Source: Sphingopyxis sp. FD7 (lineage in GTDB: Bacteria; Pseudomonadota; Alphaproteobacteria; Sphingomonadales; Sphingomonadaceae). Taken from it: 64,000 bases of DNA. The translations under genes were made by a program, and so were the position numbers. Numbering within the stretch: position 1 is the stretch's first letter; the number at the start of each line of letters is the position of its first letter. The notes beneath the pieces were generated by a model. The model was not told the origin of the DNA. It saw only the letters and a list, made by a program, of their open reading frames with translations, and ran no database searches. The stretch is taken from positions 124,001 through 188,000 of the forward strand of contig NZ_AP017898.1 of NCBI RefSeq assembly GCF_003609835.1, read 5' to 3'. Below, piece after piece: positions 9,075 through 17,292 of the stretch.

Positions 9075-9153
9075 TCCCCGCGAAGGCGGGGATCCATCTC
9101 CTGACAGTTCGCAATCGCACCGACGGGTGATGGGCCCCCGCCTTCGCGGGGGG
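9075..9153. repeat. Two REP-like palindromes between convergent genes
   Basis: Copies at 9075-9092 (TCCCCGCGAAGGCGGGGA) and 9134-9153 (GCCCCCGCCTTCGCGGGGGG type) are inverted relative to each other. They lie between the 3' ends of the hydrolase gene and sppA and fill most of the 121-bp gap. Either could act as a bidirectional transcript end, although no T-run follows. Confidence 0.7.
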
Positions 9154-9173
9154 CACGCGGCCTATCTACCTTT

Positions 9174-11159
9174 TTATTTCAACAGCAGCGCCAGCGTCGC
9201 AAGAAAACCCTGCGCCTCGCGCTTGTCCGGCCGCGGCACGGCGGGCAGATAGGCGCGGCAGTCGAGACAGGCCGCCTGGATCGACCCCGCCCGCGCGAGC
9301 ATCGTCAGATCCTGCACCAGCCGCCGTTCGGCAAGCTGGCGATTCATCGCCGCGATACCGAACCAGCCGCGCGGCAGCGCCGCGGCTTCCTCGTCCCCGG
9401 CGCCCGTCAAGTTGGCGAGCATCTTGGAAAATTCGCTCGGTTCTTCCTCGAAATATCTGGCGTGGAAATCGCCCTCGACCCTGGCGAGCTTCGCCGCCGC
9501 GGCGAGCGCATCGGGGAGGCCGCCGAACTGGTCGACAAGGCCCAGCTGGCGCGCGGTGCCGCCCGCCCACACGCGCCCCTCGGCGATCGGCAGGATCTTG
9601 TCGAGCGGCTGCTTGCGGCTTTTGGCGACCAGCCCGGTGAAGCGCGCATAGACATCCTCGACGCTCGCCTGCGCCAGCGCGTTGAACTCCGCGTTCACCC
9701 CGCCCAGTATGTCGGGCTGGCCCGACAGCGGCGTCGTTGCGATGCCGTCGGCGTTGACGCCGATCTTCGCCAGCGCCTGATCGAAACTGGGTATGATGCC
9801 GAACACGCCGATCGACCCGGTGATCGTTTCGGGTTCGGCAAAGATGCGGTCGGCGGGGGTGGAGATCCAATAGCCGCCCGACGCCGCGACATTCGCCATC
9901 GAGACAACGACGGGCAGCTTCCTGGCCTTGGCGGCGAGCAGCGCCTGGCGGATTTCTTCCGACGCCAGCACCGATCCGCCGGGCGAATCGACGCGCAGGA
10001 CGATCGCCTTGACGCCGCTGTCGGTCGCGGCGTCGAGGATATGCTCGGCGATCGTCGCGCCGCCCGCGAGGCCGGTCGGCGCCTCACCATCGACGATCTC
10101 GCCGACGACGGGGACGACCGCGATCGCGCTGCCCTTTTCTTCGGGCGGGTTCGCGGCGACCCAGTTTTCGAGGGGGATGGCGTTAAACTCCCACGGCTTG
10201 CCCTCGTCGGTCGCGCCGCTGATCTCGGCGACGCGGCGGCTGAACGCCATGCGGCTGCCAAGCTTGTCGACGAGGCCCGCGTCGAGCGAGGCTTTCGACA
10301 GATCATTGCCCGCCGCGCGCACGGCGCCGGGGGTGTCGGCGATATAGGCGTCGAGCTTGGCCGCCGGGCGGGCTTTCTTCACATCGGCCAGCCAATTGTC
10401 CCACAGGACACCGGCGTAAGCGAGGTTGGCCTCTTTCGCTTCGGGCGACTGATCGCTGCGGAGGAAAGGTTCGACCGCGCTTTTGAAGGTGCCGACGCGA
10501 TAGATGTTCGCGGTGATGCCGAGGCGATCCATCAGCCCCTTGTAATAGAGGCGCGACCCGCCCGGTCCCGCGATCGCGACGCCGCCGATGCTGTCGGCCC
10601 AGATTTCGCTCGCGTGGGCGGCGATCTGATAGCTGTCGGTGGTATAGGCGGTGGCAAAGGCGAGCACCGGTTTTTTCTTCGCGCGCACCTTGTCGACCGC
10701 CGCGCCGATTTCGGCGAGCGAAACCTGCCCGCCGCCAAGAAAGCGGTCGAGGTCGAGCACGACCGAGGTGATCCGCTTGTCCGCCGCCGCGGTTTCGAGC
10801 GCGTGGACGACATCGCGCGTGCGGATTTCCTTGATCTGCGGTCCACCCGACAGCGCCGCGAAGGGGTCGGTTTCGGCCGGCTGTTCGCTGACGATGCCGT
10901 CAAGCTCGATCAGCAGCGCGCCCTCGCTGACCGGCAGGCCCGCATTGGGGCGCCCCGCGAGCAGCCCGAAGAGCGCAACGAAGAAAAGCAGCAGGAAAAT
11001 CAGCGCCAGCGCATCCTTGATTCCGACAAGCAGGTTCCAGACCTTGCGCGGGAAGCTGGTCGTGGTGCGCGGCTTGTCCTCGCCCGGCAGCGGGCGGCGG
11101 ACGGGGATGGCCCAGGGGCCGGCGGGATCGTTGGGCGCGGTCGCGGTGCTGTCGGTCAT
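9174..11159 (-). CDS. sppA: Signal peptide peptidase SppA, long (67K) type
   Basis: Membrane-bound serine protease that degrades cleaved signal peptides; 661 residues, the long tandem-domain form. One N-terminal transmembrane anchor (about 44-68, DALALIFLLLFFVALFGLLAG) is followed by two protease-like domains. The general-base lysine is in the first half (VGTFKSAVEPF) and the nucleophilic serine in the second (VAASGGYWIST), as in Escherichia coli SppA. It appears last in the leftward series proB, SDR gene, sppA, with repeat-containing gaps between them. Confidence 0.95.
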   Translation of the reverse strand: MTDSTATAPNDPAGPWAIPVRRPLPGEDKPRTTTSFPRKVWNLLVGIKDALALIFLLLFFVALFGLLAGRPNAGLPVSEGALLIELDGIVSEQPAETDPFAALSGGPQIKEIRTRDVVHALETAAADKRITSVVLDLDRFLGGGQVSLAEIGAAVDKVRAKKKPVLAFATAYTTDSYQIAAHASEIWADSIGGVAIAGPGGSRLYYKGLMDRLGITANIYRVGTFKSAVEPFLRSDQSPEAKEANLAYAGVLWDNWLADVKKARPAAKLDAYIADTPGAVRAAGNDLSKASLDAGLVDKLGSRMAFSRRVAEISGATDEGKPWEFNAIPLENWVAANPPEEKGSAIAVVPVVGEIVDGEAPTGLAGGATIAEHILDAATDSGVKAIVLRVDSPGGSVLASEEIRQALLAAKARKLPVVVSMANVAASGGYWISTPADRIFAEPETITGSIGVFGIIPSFDQALAKIGVNADGIATTPLSGQPDILGGVNAEFNALAQASVEDVYARFTGLVAKSRKQPLDKILPIAEGRVWAGGTARQLGLVDQFGGLPDALAAAAKLARVEGDFHARYFEEEPSEFSKMLANLTGAGDEEAAALPRGWFGIAAMNRQLAERRLVQDLTMLARAGSIQAACLDCRAYLPAVPRPDKREAQGFLATLALLLK

Positions 11160-11251
11160 CGGTCAAATCTAGGGATGCGCCCGGTCGTTGGCAATGCACG
11201 CTTCGACGGGCGGGCGATGGGAGCGCATGGGCGGCCGATATTCCCTCAATC

Positions 11252-11279
11252 CGTCATCCCGGCCTTCGCCGGGATGACG
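11252..11279. repeat. Perfect palindrome with TTCG loop between the SDR gene and sppA
   Basis: CGTCATCCCGGC and its exact complement GCCGGGATGACG flank a TTCG loop, giving a 12-bp stem. It lies in the 159-bp gap upstream of sppA. It belongs to the same general TTCG-centred class as the other hairpins but has longer arms starting CGTCAT. Confidence 0.75.
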
Positions 11280-11318
11280 ATTGGGTTGTGGCGGTGTCGT
11301 CGGGATCGGGGTCGGGCA

Positions 11319-12239
11319 TCAAAGCCAGCCTTCGCGGCGATACCAGCGCACCGTTTCGGCGAGCGCCTCGTCGGTGTCCTGTTCGGGGCGCCAGATCGTC
11401 GCGGGCGGGCGCGCGCCCTCGGTGACCACCCAGTCGGGATGCGCGATATAGCGGGCGCGGTCGGGGGTCAGCTTGGCGCGGTCGCGGCGCACGAACCGAT
11501 CGATCCGCCCGCCGGCCCTGAGCAGCAGCGCGGGGGTCGCGAGCGTCGGCACATGGGCGCGGCCGACCGCGCGGCCGATCGCGCGGGCGAAGCCGCGGTG
11601 CGACCAGCCGCCCGGCGTGCCGTCGTCGGGTTCATAGACCTCGCCGATGCTCGCCCTGTCGTCGGCGGCGAGCGCGACGAGCAGGCGGGCGAGATCGCCC
11701 ACATAGATCGCCGACATTCTTCCCCTGGGAGGCAGCAGCGCGATGCCGCGGCGGACCATGCGGAACAGGTCGAGCATTTCGGTATCGCCGGGACCGAACA
11801 CCGCGGGCGGGCGCACAATCGTCCAGTCGAGCCCGCTGTCCCGAACGACCACCTCGGCGCGTTCTTTCGACCAGCCATAGTCGGAAAGGCCAGGTTCGCG
11901 CGCCGCGAGCGAGGAGACATGGATGAAGCGCGACACACCGGCATCGCGCGCGGCGTCGACGACGTTCGCGGTTGCGGCGGCATTGCCCGCCTCGAAAGCG
12001 GCGCGGTCGGGTGCGTTGACGACGCCTGCGATGTGCAGCACGACGTCGGCGCCCGCCGCCATTTCGGCAAGACTGTCGGTCCGGTCGAGCGCACCCGCGA
12101 TCCAGGTCACGCCCTCGCGCGCGGGCTGCGGGCGGCGGGTGAGCGCGCGGACGTGCCAGCCCGCCTCGATGGCGCGGCGGAGCGTCGCGCCGCCGACAAA
12201 GCCGGTCGCGCCGGTCATGGCGAGGGTGGCGTGCGTCAT
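11319..12239 (-). CDS. NAD(P)-dependent epimerase / SDR family protein
   Basis: Extended short-chain dehydrogenase/reductase fold, 306 residues. The N-terminal TGATGFVGGATLRRAIE is the TGxxGxxG cofactor site, followed by ALTRRP. The active-site region has HVSSLAAREPGLSDYGWSKERAE with a YxxxK motif (YGWSK). It resembles NDUFA9-like and nucleoside-diphosphate-sugar epimerase-like SDRs common in alphaproteobacteria; the substrate is unknown. The start gives a canonical N-terminal strand (MTHATLAMTGATG). A long inverted repeat separates it from proB upstream. Confidence 0.85.
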   Translation of the reverse strand: MTHATLAMTGATGFVGGATLRRAIEAGWHVRALTRRPQPAREGVTWIAGALDRTDSLAEMAAGADVVLHIAGVVNAPDRAAFEAGNAAATANVVDAARDAGVSRFIHVSSLAAREPGLSDYGWSKERAEVVVRDSGLDWTIVRPPAVFGPGDTEMLDLFRMVRRGIALLPPRGRMSAIYVGDLARLLVALAADDRASIGEVYEPDDGTPGGWSHRGFARAIGRAVGRAHVPTLATPALLLRAGGRIDRFVRRDRAKLTPDRARYIAHPDWVVTEGARPPATIWRPEQDTDEALAETVRWYRREGWL

Positions 12240-12258
12240 AATCTGATGCCTTTTGCTT

Positions 12259-12361
12259 CGTCATGCTGAACTTGTTTCAGCATCCATGGCCCGCCTTCTC
12301 GTTCAACGCGGCGCAGGCCGAACGGGCTGGCCATGGATGCTGAAACAAGTTCAGGGTGACG
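12259..12361. repeat. Long-armed inverted repeat (GTTTCAGCATCCATGG type)
   Basis: Two arms of about 31 nt, starting CGTCATGCTGAACTTG and ending CAAGTTCAGGGTGACG, face each other across about 40 bp. The arms are nearly perfect complements. A second member with the same arms but a different centre lies at 54096-54197, so this is a dispersed family. The element fills most of the proB-SDR gap and could fold in the transcript. Confidence 0.8.
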
Positions 12362-12384
12362 AGGAAATGGACGGCAGCCCTCGC

Positions 12385-13491
12385 TCACAGCAGCACCATA
12401 TGGTCGCGGTGGACCATCGCGCTGCGCGGCGCATAGCCGAGCGCGGCCTCCTGCGCCTCGCGGCCGAGGCCGAGGATCGCGGCGGCGTCGGCGGCGGGAT
12501 ATTCGGACAGGCCGCGCGCGACGACGCGCCCGTCGGGTCCGGCGATGTCGAGGATGGCGCCGCGCGCGAACTGGCCCGACACGGCGGTCACCCCGGCGGC
12601 GAGCAGGCTGGCGCCGCCTTTGAGCGCCTTGAGCGCGCCCGCGTCGATCGTCAGCCGCCCTTCGGCGGTCAGCCCGCCCGCAAGCCACGCCTTGCGCGCG
12701 CTCGCGCCCTTTTCGGCGATGAACAGGCTGTGCCGCGCCACGGTCGACAGCGGCCGGTCGATGCGGCCCGACGCGATGGCGAGGTGCGCGCCCGCGGCGT
12801 TGGCGATGCGCGCGGCGGCGATTTTCGACACCATGCCGCCCGACCCCATGCCCGACGCCGACCCGGCATCGGCCATCGCCTCGATCTTCGCGTCGATCCG
12901 CCCGATCCGCGCGATGTGGACGGCTCCCGGCTGCGCCGGGTTGCGGTCATAGAGGCCGTCGATGTCGGACAGCAGGATGACGCCGCGCGCCGCCGCGGCC
13001 TGCGCGACGCGCGCGGCGAGCCGGTCGTTGTCGCCGAAGCGGATCTCCTCGGTCGCGACGCTGTCATTCTCGTTGATGATCGGCACGACGCCCAGGCTGA
13101 GCAGTCGGTCGAGCGTCGCGGCGGCGTTGAGATAGCGGCGGCGATGTTCGAGGTCGCCGAGCGTCACCAGCATCTGCGCGGCGGTCAATCCTTCGGCGCC
13201 GAGAACCTCGGCCCACACCTGGCTGAGCGCGATCTGCCCCGTCGCGGCGGCGGCCTGTGCGTCCTCCAGGCTCGCGCGGCCGCCCTTGGCAAGCCCCAGC
13301 CGTCGTGCGCCGAGCGCGATCGCGCCCGAAGAGACGACCGCGACCTGTTGCCCGGCGCGCGTGCGCCCCGCAATGTCGGCGGCGATGCCCGCGAGCCAGT
13401 CGCGCCGCACCGCGCCATCGGGATCGACGAGCAGCGCCGACCCGATCTTGACGATCAGCCGCGGGCAGGAGGCAGGCGGAAACAGGCTCAT
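12385..13491 (-). CDS. proB: Glutamate 5-kinase
   Basis: Catalyses the first step of proline synthesis, ATP-dependent phosphorylation of glutamate. Of 368 residues, the amino acid kinase domain (about 1-255) begins LIVKIGSALLVD and contains VSSGAIALGARRLG and INENDSVATEE, with GTGGM-like GMGSGGMVSKI for nucleotide binding. The C-terminal PUA domain (about 275-355) is present. The start is set at ATG 13491 (MSLFPPASCP); an in-frame start at 13581 would add an Arg-rich, non-conserved extension overlapping the divergent promoter region. proA is not adjacent. Confidence 0.95.
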   Translation of the reverse strand: MSLFPPASCPRLIVKIGSALLVDPDGAVRRDWLAGIAADIAGRTRAGQQVAVVSSGAIALGARRLGLAKGGRASLEDAQAAAATGQIALSQVWAEVLGAEGLTAAQMLVTLGDLEHRRRYLNAAATLDRLLSLGVVPIINENDSVATEEIRFGDNDRLAARVAQAAAARGVILLSDIDGLYDRNPAQPGAVHIARIGRIDAKIEAMADAGSASGMGSGGMVSKIAAARIANAAGAHLAIASGRIDRPLSTVARHSLFIAEKGASARKAWLAGGLTAEGRLTIDAGALKALKGGASLLAAGVTAVSGQFARGAILDIAGPDGRVVARGLSEYPAADAAAILGLGREAQEAALGYAPRSAMVHRDHMVLL

Positions 13492-13604
13492 GCCGCCGCC
13501 GATAGCGCGGCGGCGGCCCCGCGCCAATGCGAATGTCGATTGGCGCGCGCGGAAGGCTGGACGCGGCGCGCGCCGTCCCATAGGTCTTGCGCGTGGAGGG
13601 GACC

Positions 13605-14165
13605 ATGCAACCCCATATGACCGCCGCCGAGGTGCGGCATTTTGAATTGCAGCTGGCGGGGCTGGGCTCGCTGCTCGAGTTCGGCTGCGGCGGCAGCACG
13701 CTCGTCGCGGCGCGACAGGTGCGGCGCATCGTCAGCGTCGACAGCGACCCCGCCTGGCTCGCGCGTGTGCAGGCGGAGATCGCGCGCGAGGCGGTGGAGT
13801 TCACGCCCGTCCCTATCGATATCGGGCCGGTCGGCGAATGGGGCTATCCGGTCGATGAAAGCCGCCTGCGTGACTGGCCGCGCTATCACATGCAGGTCTG
13901 GCGCGGCATGGGGGGCAGCCCCGACGCGGTGCTGATCGACGGGCGTTTTCGCGTCGCCTGCCTGCTCCAGGCGATCATCCACTGCAAACCCGACTGCATC
14001 CTGCTGTTCCACGATTTCGCCGACCGGCCGCATTATCATGCCGTGCTGCGCCACGTGGACGTGCTCACGCGCGTCGATACGCTGGCGGTCATGCGCGTGA
14101 AACGGCGGGTCGATGGCAAGGCGGTGCTGCACGACCTGTTCGACCATTTCCTTGTCCCCGATTGA
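13605..14165 (+). CDS. Class I SAM-dependent methyltransferase-like protein
   Basis: A 186-residue protein with a Rossmann-type N-terminal half: LLEFGCGGSTLVAA matches motif I (E/DxGxGxS) and IVSVDSDPAWL matches the acidic end of strand 2. The strand-4 segment DAVLIDGRFRVACLLQAI and the hydrophobic ILLFHDFADRPHYHAV resemble O-methyltransferase-like proteins of unknown target. A strong GGAGGGG site precedes the ATG at 13605, so the longer TTG start (13587) is rejected. The GNAT gene begins 31 nt after its stop. Confidence 0.7.
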   Translation: MQPHMTAAEVRHFELQLAGLGSLLEFGCGGSTLVAARQVRRIVSVDSDPAWLARVQAEIAREAVEFTPVPIDIGPVGEWGYPVDESRLRDWPRYHMQVWRGMGGSPDAVLIDGRFRVACLLQAIIHCKPDCILLFHDFADRPHYHAVLRHVDVLTRVDTLAVMRVKRRVDGKAVLHDLFDHFLVPD

Positions 14166-14196
14166 CCGCGCGCGTCGGCTTGGGCACATCCCGCCG

Positions 14197-14727
14197 ATGC
14201 CAACCATCGCTCCCGTTGTCGAAACCGATCGCCTGCGCCTGCGCCCCGGACGCCTTGCCGACAAGGACCGGCACATCGCGATGTGGGCCGACGCGCGCGT
14301 CACGCGCTTCATCGGCGGCGAACCGCGCGCGCCCGACGTCAGCTGGGGCAAGTTCCTGAGCGCGGCGGGACTGTGGCCGGTGATGGGTTTCGGTTACTGG
14401 GTGTTCGCCGACCGCGCGAGCGATGCGCTGATCGGCATGGGCGGCCTCAGCTATTTCGGCCGCGGCATTGCCGAGCTCGAAGGCGTGCCCGAAGCGGGCT
14501 GGGCGTTCGATGCCGACCATTGGGGCGCGGGCTATGCGACCGAGGCGATGACCGCCGTGCTCGGCTGGGCGGACGCGCACCTCGACGTATCCGATGTGCG
14601 CTGCATCATCGACCACGGCCATGCGGCGTCGGAACGGGTCGCGGCGAAGCTGGGGTTCCGGCACATCGGCGACAGCGACGCGCTGGGGCATGTGACGGCG
14701 ATTTATTCGCGGCCGCGCGGAGGGTAG
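14197..14727 (+). CDS. GNAT family N-acetyltransferase (RimJ/RimL-like)
   Basis: A 176-residue acetyltransferase of the GNAT fold. It opens with VETDRLRLRPGRLADKD, typical of the RimJ/RimL-like group, has a GYWVFADR...LIGMGGLSYF core, and carries the acetyl-CoA-binding stretch WGAGYATEAMTAVLGWA followed by HGHAASERVAAKLGF. Target unknown. The start at 14197 is supported by alignment of the first strand; an in-frame start at 14113 lies inside the preceding gene. It probably forms a two-gene unit with the methyltransferase-like gene. Confidence 0.88.
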   Translation: MPTIAPVVETDRLRLRPGRLADKDRHIAMWADARVTRFIGGEPRAPDVSWGKFLSAAGLWPVMGFGYWVFADRASDALIGMGGLSYFGRGIAELEGVPEAGWAFDADHWGAGYATEAMTAVLGWADAHLDVSDVRCIIDHGHAASERVAAKLGFRHIGDSDALGHVTAIYSRPRGG

Positions 14728-14750
14728 TCCGGCAAAGGGAAAAGCTGCGT

Positions 14751-14829
14751 GCTCCCGCGAAGGCGGGAGCCCGTCTCCGATCGGTGCCATTTGGAACCGG
14801 CAGGAGATGGGCCCCCGCCTTCGCGGGGA
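14751..14829. repeat. Two REP-like palindromes between convergent genes
   Basis: Copies at 14751-14770 (GCTCCCGCGAAGGCGGGAGC) and about 14812-14829 (CCCCCGCCTTCGCGGGGA type) lie in inverted orientation between the 3' ends of the GNAT and nfeD genes. The paired layout matches 2908-2971, 9075-9153 and 62351-62428. Confidence 0.7.
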
Positions 14830-14851
14830 CGCACGGCTTGATTTATCGGGG

Positions 14852-15298
14852 CTAAGCCGGCTCCACCACCAAGACGCCGCCGTCGGCGCTCACCACCCGC
14901 ACCTTGCTGCCCTCGGCGGCGTCGGGGCCGCGCACGGGCCATTCGCCGTCGCCGACCCTGGCGCGGCCACGGCCGTCCTCGATCGCTTTCGTGACGGTGA
15001 GCACCTCACCGACCAGGCGGCTGCCGCGCTGGTTCAGATTGGGATCGGTAGTGGTGATCGGGTTCGCCTTCAGCCAGCGGCGCCCGCCATAGAGCGCGAC
15101 GAACGACAGCACCGCAAAGATGCCGAGCTGGAGCGGGACGCTGAGCGGCACGATCCACGCGATGACGCCGGTGACGACCGCCGCGGCGCCGATCCAGATG
15201 AGGAAAAAGCCCGGCGCGACGATTTCGGCGGCGGCGAGCAGAACGCCGAGCGACAGCCACGCCCAATGCGGTTCCATATTGGTGAGCCAGCCGAGCAT
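14852..15298 (-). CDS. NfeD family membrane protein (short form)
   Basis: Short NfeD protein of 148 residues. Two or three N-terminal transmembrane segments (about 10-70: WAWLSLGVLLAAAEIVAPGFFLIWIGAAAVVTGVIAWIV and the next hydrophobic run) precede a C-terminal OB-fold beta barrel (about 85-145, RGSRLVGEVLTVTKAIEDGRGRARVGDGEW). NfeD proteins partner with SPFH/stomatin proteins in membrane microdomains. The gene begins one base after the stop of the SPFH gene, so the two are almost certainly cotranscribed. Confidence 0.9.
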   Translation of the reverse strand: MLGWLTNMEPHWAWLSLGVLLAAAEIVAPGFFLIWIGAAAVVTGVIAWIVPLSVPLQLGIFAVLSFVALYGGRRWLKANPITTTDPNLNQRGSRLVGEVLTVTKAIEDGRGRARVGDGEWPVRGPDAAEGSKVRVVSADGGVLVVEPA

Positions 15299-15299
15299 G

Positions 15300-16214
15300 T
15301 CAGGCTCCCGGCTTGCGTTCGAGCGCGTCGCGGGCGAGTTCGCCGATGCCGCCCAGGGTGCCGATCAGCTGCGTCGCCTCGACCGGGAACAGGATCGTCT
15401 TGCTGTTCGGGCTCGTCGCGAACTGGCTCACCGCCTCGACATATTTCTGCGCGACGAAATAGTTGATCGCCTGGGCATTGCCGCTGGCGATCGCGTCGCT
15501 GACCATCTGCGTCGCCTTGGCTTCGGCCTCGGCTTCGCGCTCGCGCGCCTCGGCGTCACGAAAGGCGGCCTCGCGGCGGCCCTCGGCCTGCAAAATCTGG
15601 CCCTGCTTCTCGCCCTCGGCGCGCAGGATTTCGGAGGCGCGCAGCCCTTCGGCCTCGAGGATCGCGGCGCGCTTTTCGCGTTCGGCCTTCATCTGGCGGG
15701 CCATGGCGTTTGAAATGTCGGCGGGCGGGCGGATGTCCTTGATTTCGACGCGGGTGATCTTGACCCCCCACGGCGTCGTCGCATCGTCGACGACGTGCAG
15801 CAGCCGCGCGTTGATCTCGTCGCGCTTCGACAGCGTTTCGTCGAGGTCCATCGACCCCATGACGGTGCGCAGGTTCGTCGTCGTCAGGTTCATGATCGAC
15901 AGATACAGGTCGCTGACTTCATAGGCGGCCTTGGCGGCGTCGAGCACCTGGAAGAAGACCACCCCGTCGACCGCGACCATTGCATTGTCCTTGGTGATGA
16001 TCTCCTGCCCCGGAATGTCGAGCACCTGCTCCATCATGTTGACCTTGCGCCCGACGCGGTCGAAGATCGGCATGATGAAGTTGAGCCCCGGCTGCGCGGT
16101 GTGCGTGTAGCGGCCGAAGCGTTCGATCGTATAGGCGAAGCCCTGCCGCACGGGCGTCAGCGCCCAGATCAGGAACACCAGCGCCAGGACCACCAGTGCG
16201 AGTGCGAATTCCAT
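15300..16214 (-). CDS. SPFH/stomatin family protein (QmcA/paraslipin type)
   Basis: A 304-residue membrane-anchored SPFH protein. An N-terminal hydrophobic anchor (about 3-22) is followed by the band-7 domain (GFAYTIERFGRYTHTAQPGLNFIMP to about residue 190) and a long Ala/Glu-rich coiled coil (about 170-250, EREAEAEAKATQMVSDAIAS). Such proteins oligomerise at the inner membrane and are linked to membrane quality control with FtsH or NfeD partners. It heads a two-gene unit with the NfeD gene, divergent from the CitE-like gene. Confidence 0.92.
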   Translation of the reverse strand: MEFALALVVLALVFLIWALTPVRQGFAYTIERFGRYTHTAQPGLNFIMPIFDRVGRKVNMMEQVLDIPGQEIITKDNAMVAVDGVVFFQVLDAAKAAYEVSDLYLSIMNLTTTNLRTVMGSMDLDETLSKRDEINARLLHVVDDATTPWGVKITRVEIKDIRPPADISNAMARQMKAEREKRAAILEAEGLRASEILRAEGEKQGQILQAEGRREAAFRDAEAREREAEAEAKATQMVSDAIASGNAQAINYFVAQKYVEAVSQFATSPNSKTILFPVEATQLIGTLGGIGELARDALERKPGA

Positions 16215-16299
16215 CGATCATCCCCTCTTGCAAAATTGCGCCTTTGCAAACCCGCCTTCCTTATTGCGGCAATGGCGCGGCTGCGCCACAGAAAAGCGC

Positions 16300-17106
16300 A
16301 TGACCGACTTCGCCCCGCGCTCGCTGCTCTATGTTCCGGGATCGAACGCCCGCGCGCTCGAAAAGGCGGCGGGTCTGGCCGCCGACATGCTGATTATCGA
16401 CCTCGAGGATGCGGTGCCCGCCGATCGCAAGGACGCGGCGCGCGACGCGATGTGCGCGGCGGTGATCGCGGGCTATCCCGGCAAGCGCATCGCGGTGCGG
16501 ATCAACGGCGCGGGGAGCGCGCATCAGGCGGCGGACATCAACGCGCTTGCCGCACTGCCGCTCGACGCGGTCGTGCTGCCCAAGGTCGACGCCGCCGCCG
16601 ACCTCGCCCCGGCGCGCGGGCTCGGTCTGCCGATGCTGGCGATGATCGAGACGCCGACCGCCATCTATGCCGCGCGCGAGATCGCGGCGGACAGCGCAGT
16701 CGCCGGGCTGATCGCGGGGCTCAACGACCTTGCGCACGAATTGAAACTGCCGGACGGCACCGACCGTGGCGCGATGAGCCATGCGATTCAGGCGATCGTG
16801 CTTGCGGCGCGCGCGGGCGGCGTCTGGTGTTTTGACGGCGTTTACAACGCGATCGACGATGCCGCGGGTTTCGCCGCCGAAGCCGCCGAGGCGCGGCGGC
16901 TCGGCTTCGACGGCAAGACGCTGATCCACCCGTCGCAGGTTGATCCGTGCAACGCCGCCTTCGCGCCGACAGCGCGGGAGATTGCGGCGGCCGAGGCGCT
17001 GATCGCCGCGGCAACCGGCGGCGCGCAGCGGCACGAGGGCCGGATGATCGAGGATATGCACGTCGCCGCGGCGCGTGCGCTGCTGGCGCGGGCGGGGCGC
17101 GCCTGA
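16300..17106 (+). CDS. CoA ester lyase of the HpcH/HpaI (CitE-like) family
   Basis: A 268-residue TIM-barrel lyase related to the citrate lyase beta chain and malyl-CoA lyase/thioesterase. Family motifs are present: RSLLYVPGSNARALEKA at the start, IIDLEDAVP (Mg-binding acids), a VRING segment with the conserved Arg, and MIETPTAIYAAREIA. The C-terminal GFDGKTLIHPSQ is conserved too. No citrate lyase alpha or gamma gene is nearby, so it probably acts on a beta-hydroxyacyl-CoA such as malyl- or citramalyl-CoA (inference). ATG 16300 gives the standard N terminus; 16228 adds unrelated codons. Confidence 0.88.
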   Translation: MTDFAPRSLLYVPGSNARALEKAAGLAADMLIIDLEDAVPADRKDAARDAMCAAVIAGYPGKRIAVRINGAGSAHQAADINALAALPLDAVVLPKVDAAADLAPARGLGLPMLAMIETPTAIYAAREIAADSAVAGLIAGLNDLAHELKLPDGTDRGAMSHAIQAIVLAARAGGVWCFDGVYNAIDDAAGFAAEAAEARRLGFDGKTLIHPSQVDPCNAAFAPTAREIAAAEALIAAATGGAQRHEGRMIEDMHVAAARALLARAGRA

Positions 17107-17229
17107 CCCTCCCCTCCCGCTTGCGGGAGGGGTCGGGGGTGGGCCAGCAGCGGCGCAGATGCCCACCCCGCTGCGAGTAGCGAGCAAGCTCGCAACTCTC
17201 GCTGCCCCTCCCGCCAGCGGGAGGGGAGG
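17107..17229. repeat. Long-armed inverted repeat of CTCCC / GGGAGG type
   Basis: Immediately after the CitE-like stop codon, a CCCTCCCCTCCCGC / GCGGGAGGGG hairpin begins a 123-bp element. It ends with another such hairpin (CCCCTCCCGCCAGCGGGAG). The outer arms are complementary and the inner segments contain further short repeats. Similar CTCCCC/GGGGAG elements lie at 37668-37795, 46269-46408 and 57459-57527. Confidence 0.75.
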
Positions 17230-17292
17230 CCGCCGTTCGTCGTTCGACGAACCGCCTTGCCTACGTGCGGCCGCCATGCCATCGGCGCGACC

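Noticed and set aside
9462..12269. A 935-codon open frame on the plus strand
   Set aside because: Antisense to sppA and the SDR gene; both of those have clear family motifs.
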